Positions 4,852 to 7,527 of a DNA stretch of 7,527 nt are shown here, piece after piece. This DNA is from Candidatus Bipolaricaulota bacterium (GTDB taxonomy: Bacteria > Bipolaricaulota > Bipolaricaulia > Bipolaricaulales > Bipolaricaulaceae), in the NCBI GenBank assembly GCA_021159405.1, contig JAGGRX010000013.1, positions 1 through 7,527 on the forward strand, written 5' to 3'. The position numbers and the translations under genes were made by a program. Every line of letters begins with the position of its first letter. Position 1 is the stretch's first letter. The notes under the pieces are model-generated. The model ran no database searches. It was not told the DNA's origin and saw only the letters and a program-made list of their open reading frames with translations.

Positions 4852-4861
4852 GCCGCGGCAT
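4850..4861. promoter_or_regulatory. 12-bp perfect palindrome across the pyrB transcription start
   Basis: ATGCCGCGGCAT is perfectly self-complementary. It runs from the last two bases of the -10 box to the first two bases of the start codon, so it covers the predicted transcription start. It could be a repressor site or an initiation-sensitive sequence; its short length means chance remains possible. Confidence 0.3.
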
Positions 4862-5813
4862 GATCTGGGAAGGGAAGAAGGCGCCGACCTTGGAGGGTCG
4901 GCATTTCATTGACGCCCTGGATTTTTCTCCCGCCGAGTACGACGCCCTCTTTTCCCTCGCCGAGAGGATCAAAAGCGCTCCGGCCGAGTTCTCCTCGGCC
5001 TGTTCCGGCAAGGTTATGGCCACCCTGTTCTACGAGCCCAGCACCCGCACCCGCCTTTCTTTCGAGGCGGCCATGCTCCGCCTGGGCGGGAAAGTCCTCA
5101 CCGTGGCCGATCCCCGGACAAGCTCCGTGGCCAAGGGGGAATCCCTGGCCGACACCATACGCACCGTGGGGAACTATGCCGACCTGATCGTGCTGAGACA
5201 CCCGAAAGAAGGGGCGGCCAAGCTCGCCGCCCTCTACTCGCCCGTGCCCCTGATCAACGGGGGAGACGGGGCCCGCGAGCACCCCACCCAGACCCTGACC
5301 GATCTCTTCACCATCGTCACCTACAAGGGGCGCCTGGAGAACATCACCGTGGCCTTCTGCGGCGACCTGCGGTATGGCCGCACGGTACACTCCCTCATCA
5401 AGGCCCTGGCCCGCTACCCGGGCACGCGCTTTATCCTGATCTCCCCCGAGGAGCTCCGCCTCCCGGACCACGTGAAGGAGGAGGTGTTGGCCCTGAGGAA
5501 GGACGTTGAGTTCCACGAGACCACCCGGATGGAGGAGGGCCTGGAGGGGGCGGACGTCCTCTACATGACGCGGATCCAGAAGGAGCGGTTCTTCAACGAG
5601 GAGGATTACCTCAAGCTACGGGACGCCTACGTCCTCACCTCGGAGAAGCTCAAGCTCGCCGAGGAGGATCTGATCGTCATGCACCCCCTCCCCCGGGTCA
5701 CGGAGATCTCCTACGAGGTGGATGAGGACAAGCGGGCGGTTTACTTCCAACAGGCGCGCCTGGGGATGTTCGTGCGCATGGCGTTGATCGCCCGCCTTTT
5801 GGGGGTGGCCTGA
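4860..5813 (+). CDS. pyrB: Aspartate transcarbamoylase catalytic chain
   Basis: PyrB joins carbamoyl phosphate to aspartate to give N-carbamoyl-aspartate, the committed cytoplasmic step of pyrimidine synthesis. The 317 residues match the usual length. Landmarks from ATG 4860: FYEPSTRTRLSFEAA with the carbamoyl-phosphate loop STRTR at 61-65, SVAKGES with active-site Lys92, REHPTQTLTDLF with His141, CGDLRYGRTVHSL at 167-179, LYMTRIQKERF at 234-244, and MHPLPRVTEISYEVD with the HPLPR loop at 274-278. An in-frame ATG at 4776 would add 28 residues lying across the promoter, so 4860 is the better start. No Shine-Dalgarno is present, in keeping with a leaderless message. pyrI begins directly after the stop. 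The adjacent regulatory-chain gene implies the E. coli-like form of the enzyme, with catalytic trimers joined by PyrI dimers. Confidence 0.97.
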   Translation: MIWEGKKAPTLEGRHFIDALDFSPAEYDALFSLAERIKSAPAEFSSACSGKVMATLFYEPSTRTRLSFEAAMLRLGGKVLTVADPRTSSVAKGESLADTIRTVGNYADLIVLRHPKEGAAKLAALYSPVPLINGGDGAREHPTQTLTDLFTIVTYKGRLENITVAFCGDLRYGRTVHSLIKALARYPGTRFILISPEELRLPDHVKEEVLALRKDVEFHETTRMEEGLEGADVLYMTRIQKERFFNEEDYLKLRDAYVLTSEKLKLAEEDLIVMHPLPRVTEISYEVDEDKRAVYFQQARLGMFVRMALIARLLGVA

Positions 5814-6236
5814 ATGCTCAAGGTCGATCGGATCCAGGTGGGGATAGTGCTGGACCACATCCGGGCCGGAAACGGGCTCCGGATCTTCGAGGAGCTGGGC
5901 CTCGCGGGCCGGGAGTACCCGGTTGCGCTCCTCATGAACGTCCCCTCAACCAAGATGGGCCGCAAGGACATGATCAAGGTCTCGGGGGCCCTGGACCTAG
6001 ACCTCACTAAGCTCGCGCTCCTGGACGCGGGGATAACCGTGAACTACATCGAGGGCGGGCAGGTGGTCCGCAAGGTGAAGCCCGGGCTACCGGAACGGGT
6101 AGTGGGCCTCATCCGCTGCAAGAACCCCCGCTGCATCACCTCCACCGAAAGCTACTCCCCCTCAATCTTTATCTTGGTGGACAGGGAAGAGAAAAGATAC
6201 AAGTGTTTTTACTGCGGTGAATACGTGAGGGTGTGA
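5814..6236 (+). CDS. pyrI: Aspartate transcarbamoylase regulatory chain
   Basis: PyrI binds nucleotides and adjusts the activity of PyrB; in E. coli CTP inhibits and ATP activates. The 140-residue protein is slightly shorter than E. coli PyrI. The N-terminal allosteric domain contains VGIVLDHIRAGNGLRIFEEL (9-28) and VPSTKMGRKDMIKVSG (43-58), and the C-terminal domain has the four zinc cysteines 102, 107, 131 and 134 in a C-x4-C / C-x2-C pattern. That zinc domain makes the contact with PyrB. The ATG follows the pyrB TGA with no gap, and GGGGG at the end of pyrB supplies a ribosome site. The stop overlaps the pyrC start by four bases. It is a separate chain, not a PyrB-PyrI fusion as in Thermotoga. 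The effector preferences of this copy cannot be read from sequence. Confidence 0.96.
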   Translation: MLKVDRIQVGIVLDHIRAGNGLRIFEELGLAGREYPVALLMNVPSTKMGRKDMIKVSGALDLDLTKLALLDAGITVNYIEGGQVVRKVKPGLPERVVGLIRCKNPRCITSTESYSPSIFILVDREEKRYKCFYCGEYVRV

Positions 6237-7465
6237 ACGCGCTACTTGTAAAGGACGTGCGGATCGTGGACGCCGACCACCAGCTGGCCGGCGATATTCT
6301 GATCCGGGACGGGATCATTTGGGCCTTGGGGCGAAAGCTTCTCCCTCCCCGCGGAGTCCCCGTCCTCCAAGGGGAGGGGAGGACGGCCCTTCCGGCTTTC
6401 ATAGACCTCCATGCCCACTTCCGCGATCCCGGCTTCCCCGAGAAGGAGGACCTCCTTTCCGGGGCGCGGGCCGCGGCCCACGGCGGGTTCACCTGCGTCT
6501 CCCTCATGCCCAACACCGACCCTGTCTGCGACTCCCCCGAGGTGGCGCGGTATCTGCTCGCTGAGGCAAAGCGACACGGGCTGATCGAAGTCTACCCGGT
6601 GGGGGCCATCACCGTGGGCCTTATGGGGGAGGAGCTCTCCCCGATGGAGGCCCTCGCCCCTTGGGTCTGGGCCTTCTCCGACGACGGAAAGGGAGTAGAA
6701 GATCATGAGCTGATGCTGCGCGCCTGCCGCAAGGCCGCTGGGCTAGATCGCGTGATCTTCCCCCACTGCGAGTTCCAGGGGCTTTCCGACCGGGGGCTTT
6801 CCGAGGAGCTCATGGTGGCCCGGGACTTGTGGCTCTGCCGCCGCACCGGCTGCCGCTTGCACCTCGCCCACATAAGCACCCCAGGGAGCCTTGAGCTCGT
6901 CTCCCTGGCCAAGGAGCGGAGGCTCCCGGTGACCTGCGAGGTCACTCCCCACCATCTTTGTCTCACGCGGGAGGAGGGGGACTACTCCGTGAACCCGCCC
7001 CTCCCAGACCGGGAGGCCCGGGAGGCCCTCGTAAAAGCCCTAAAAGGGGGACCGATCGATGCCATTGCCACCGACCATGCCCCCCACACACCCCGGGACA
7101 AGGCCGCCGGGGCCCCGGGCATCTCGGGGATCGAGCTCGCCTTTCCCCTCCTCTACACACGGCTGGTGGCACCCGGGGTCATCTCCCTTTCGGAGCTCTC
7201 CCGCTATCTTGCACTTCAGCCCGCTCGGATCCTGGGACTAAGGAAAGGCCTCATTCAGGTGGGCTACGACGGGGACCTCATGCTCTTTTCCGACGAGGAG
7301 TTCACGGCGAGCGAGGACTTCTTCTTCTCCAAAAGCACCAATACCCCGCTCCTTGGAACGCGGCTCTCGGGCCGGGTGTGGGCCACGGTACACCGGGGCG
7401 AGGTGATCTACCTGGACGGGGCGGTAAAGGGGCGTGATTTTCGTGATCATCGAGAGGTTATATGA
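6233..7465 (+). CDS. pyrC: Dihydroorotase, class I
   Basis: PyrC cyclises N-carbamoyl-aspartate to dihydroorotate, the step after PyrB. The 410-residue protein has the class I amidohydrolase layout. Visible landmarks are IDLHAHFRDPG with metal ligands His60 and His62, MPNTDP at 92-97, AFSDDGKGV with Asp151, PHCE with His178, LHLAHIS (209-215), CEVTPHHL (235-242), VNPPL (253-257), and AIATDHAPHTP with catalytic Asp281. Asp151 stands where some family members carry a carboxylated lysine, as is usual for class I dihydroorotases. The GTG start overlaps the pyrI stop as GTGA, so translation is probably coupled; GAGGG lies very close before it. The 3' end overlaps pyrF by 23 bases. All key residues are present, so it should be active and is not a PyrX-like pseudoenzyme. 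Confidence 0.96.
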   Translation: MNALLVKDVRIVDADHQLAGDILIRDGIIWALGRKLLPPRGVPVLQGEGRTALPAFIDLHAHFRDPGFPEKEDLLSGARAAAHGGFTCVSLMPNTDPVCDSPEVARYLLAEAKRHGLIEVYPVGAITVGLMGEELSPMEALAPWVWAFSDDGKGVEDHELMLRACRKAAGLDRVIFPHCEFQGLSDRGLSEELMVARDLWLCRRTGCRLHLAHISTPGSLELVSLAKERRLPVTCEVTPHHLCLTREEGDYSVNPPLPDREAREALVKALKGGPIDAIATDHAPHTPRDKAAGAPGISGIELAFPLLYTRLVAPGVISLSELSRYLALQPARILGLRKGLIQVGYDGDLMLFSDEEFTASEDFFFSKSTNTPLLGTRLSGRVWATVHRGEVIYLDGAVKGRDFRDHREVI

Positions 7466-7527
7466 GGCGGTTGAGGCGCGGGGGCCGGTATGTGTGGGGC
7501 TGGACCCCTCCCCGGAGCTCATCCCCC
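7443..7527 (+). CDS. pyrF: Orotidine 5'-phosphate decarboxylase, N-terminal end (runs off right edge)
   Basis: PyrF decarboxylates OMP to UMP, the last step of the pathway. Only 28 codons are in the window. They read IIERLYEAVEARGPVCVGLD followed by PSPELIP. The ERL...AV...PVCVGLDP pattern is the characteristic start of the longer, type 2 (archaeal/Mycobacterium-like) OMP decarboxylases, where VGLDP begins the first active-site strand. GTG 7443 is chosen because AAAGGGG (7426-7432) lies 10 bases upstream; GTG 7434 is in frame but sits against that run. The gene overlaps the last 23 bases of pyrC in another frame, which continues the tight packing of the operon. Catalytic residues lie beyond the edge, so the call rests on this start motif and on operon context. 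Confidence 0.85.
   Translation, partial: MIIERLYEAVEARGPVCVGLDPSPELIP

Noticed and set aside
4758..5516. Minus-strand frame of 252 codons opposite pyrB
   Set aside because: Antisense to the strongly conserved pyrB, Gly/Gln/His-rich, no recognisable motif.

Overview
This is a GC-rich bacterial chromosomal segment carrying housekeeping genes beside a small regulatory cluster. I see no phage, transposon, plasmid or CRISPR features. A free-standing aspartate transcarbamoylase regulatory chain (PyrI), a class I dihydroorotase and a type 2 OMP decarboxylase sit in one compact operon. Several genes have no usable Shine-Dalgarno sequence and a -10 box just upstream of the start codon. Together these suggest a deep-branching, perhaps thermophilic or uncultured bacterium. 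The placement is an inference; no marker here fixes the phylum.

Left part, minus strand: a complete tRNA-Leu(CAG) with encoded CCA has a well-formed promoter. About 80 bases downstream is the 5' part of gatA (amidotransferase subunit A), which runs off the left edge. Divergently, on the plus strand, come a cysteine-free Crp/Fnr-family regulator, a membrane-bound PAS-PAS histidine kinase and a single-domain Rcp1/CheY-like response regulator overlapping the kinase end. These three look like one transcription unit. The -35 boxes of the divergent promoters lie back to back and form an inverted repeat.

Middle: about 300 bases without a protein gene lie between the response regulator and a convergent minus-strand gene for a secreted protein of unknown function. 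This gap is rich in structure. It holds nested long helices and a consensus tRNA-type T-arm that together resemble an unclassified tRNA-like RNA, followed by hairpins that probably end transcription. The secreted-protein gene has its stop codon in the loop of a perfect 12-bp hairpin.

Right part, plus strand: pyrB, pyrI, pyrC and the start of pyrF form a pyrimidine biosynthesis operon with abutting or overlapping genes. PyrB and PyrI make a regulated aspartate transcarbamoylase, PyrC makes dihydroorotate, and PyrF performs the last step to UMP. pyrB and the divergent secreted-protein gene both have a TAAAAT -10 box 6-8 bases before ATG, which predicts leaderless or nearly leaderless mRNAs.

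The best candidate for something undescribed is the tRNA-like RNA around 3823-3956. Next in interest are the back-to-back promoter palindrome beside the Crp/Fnr gene and the leaderless divergent promoters at pyrB.
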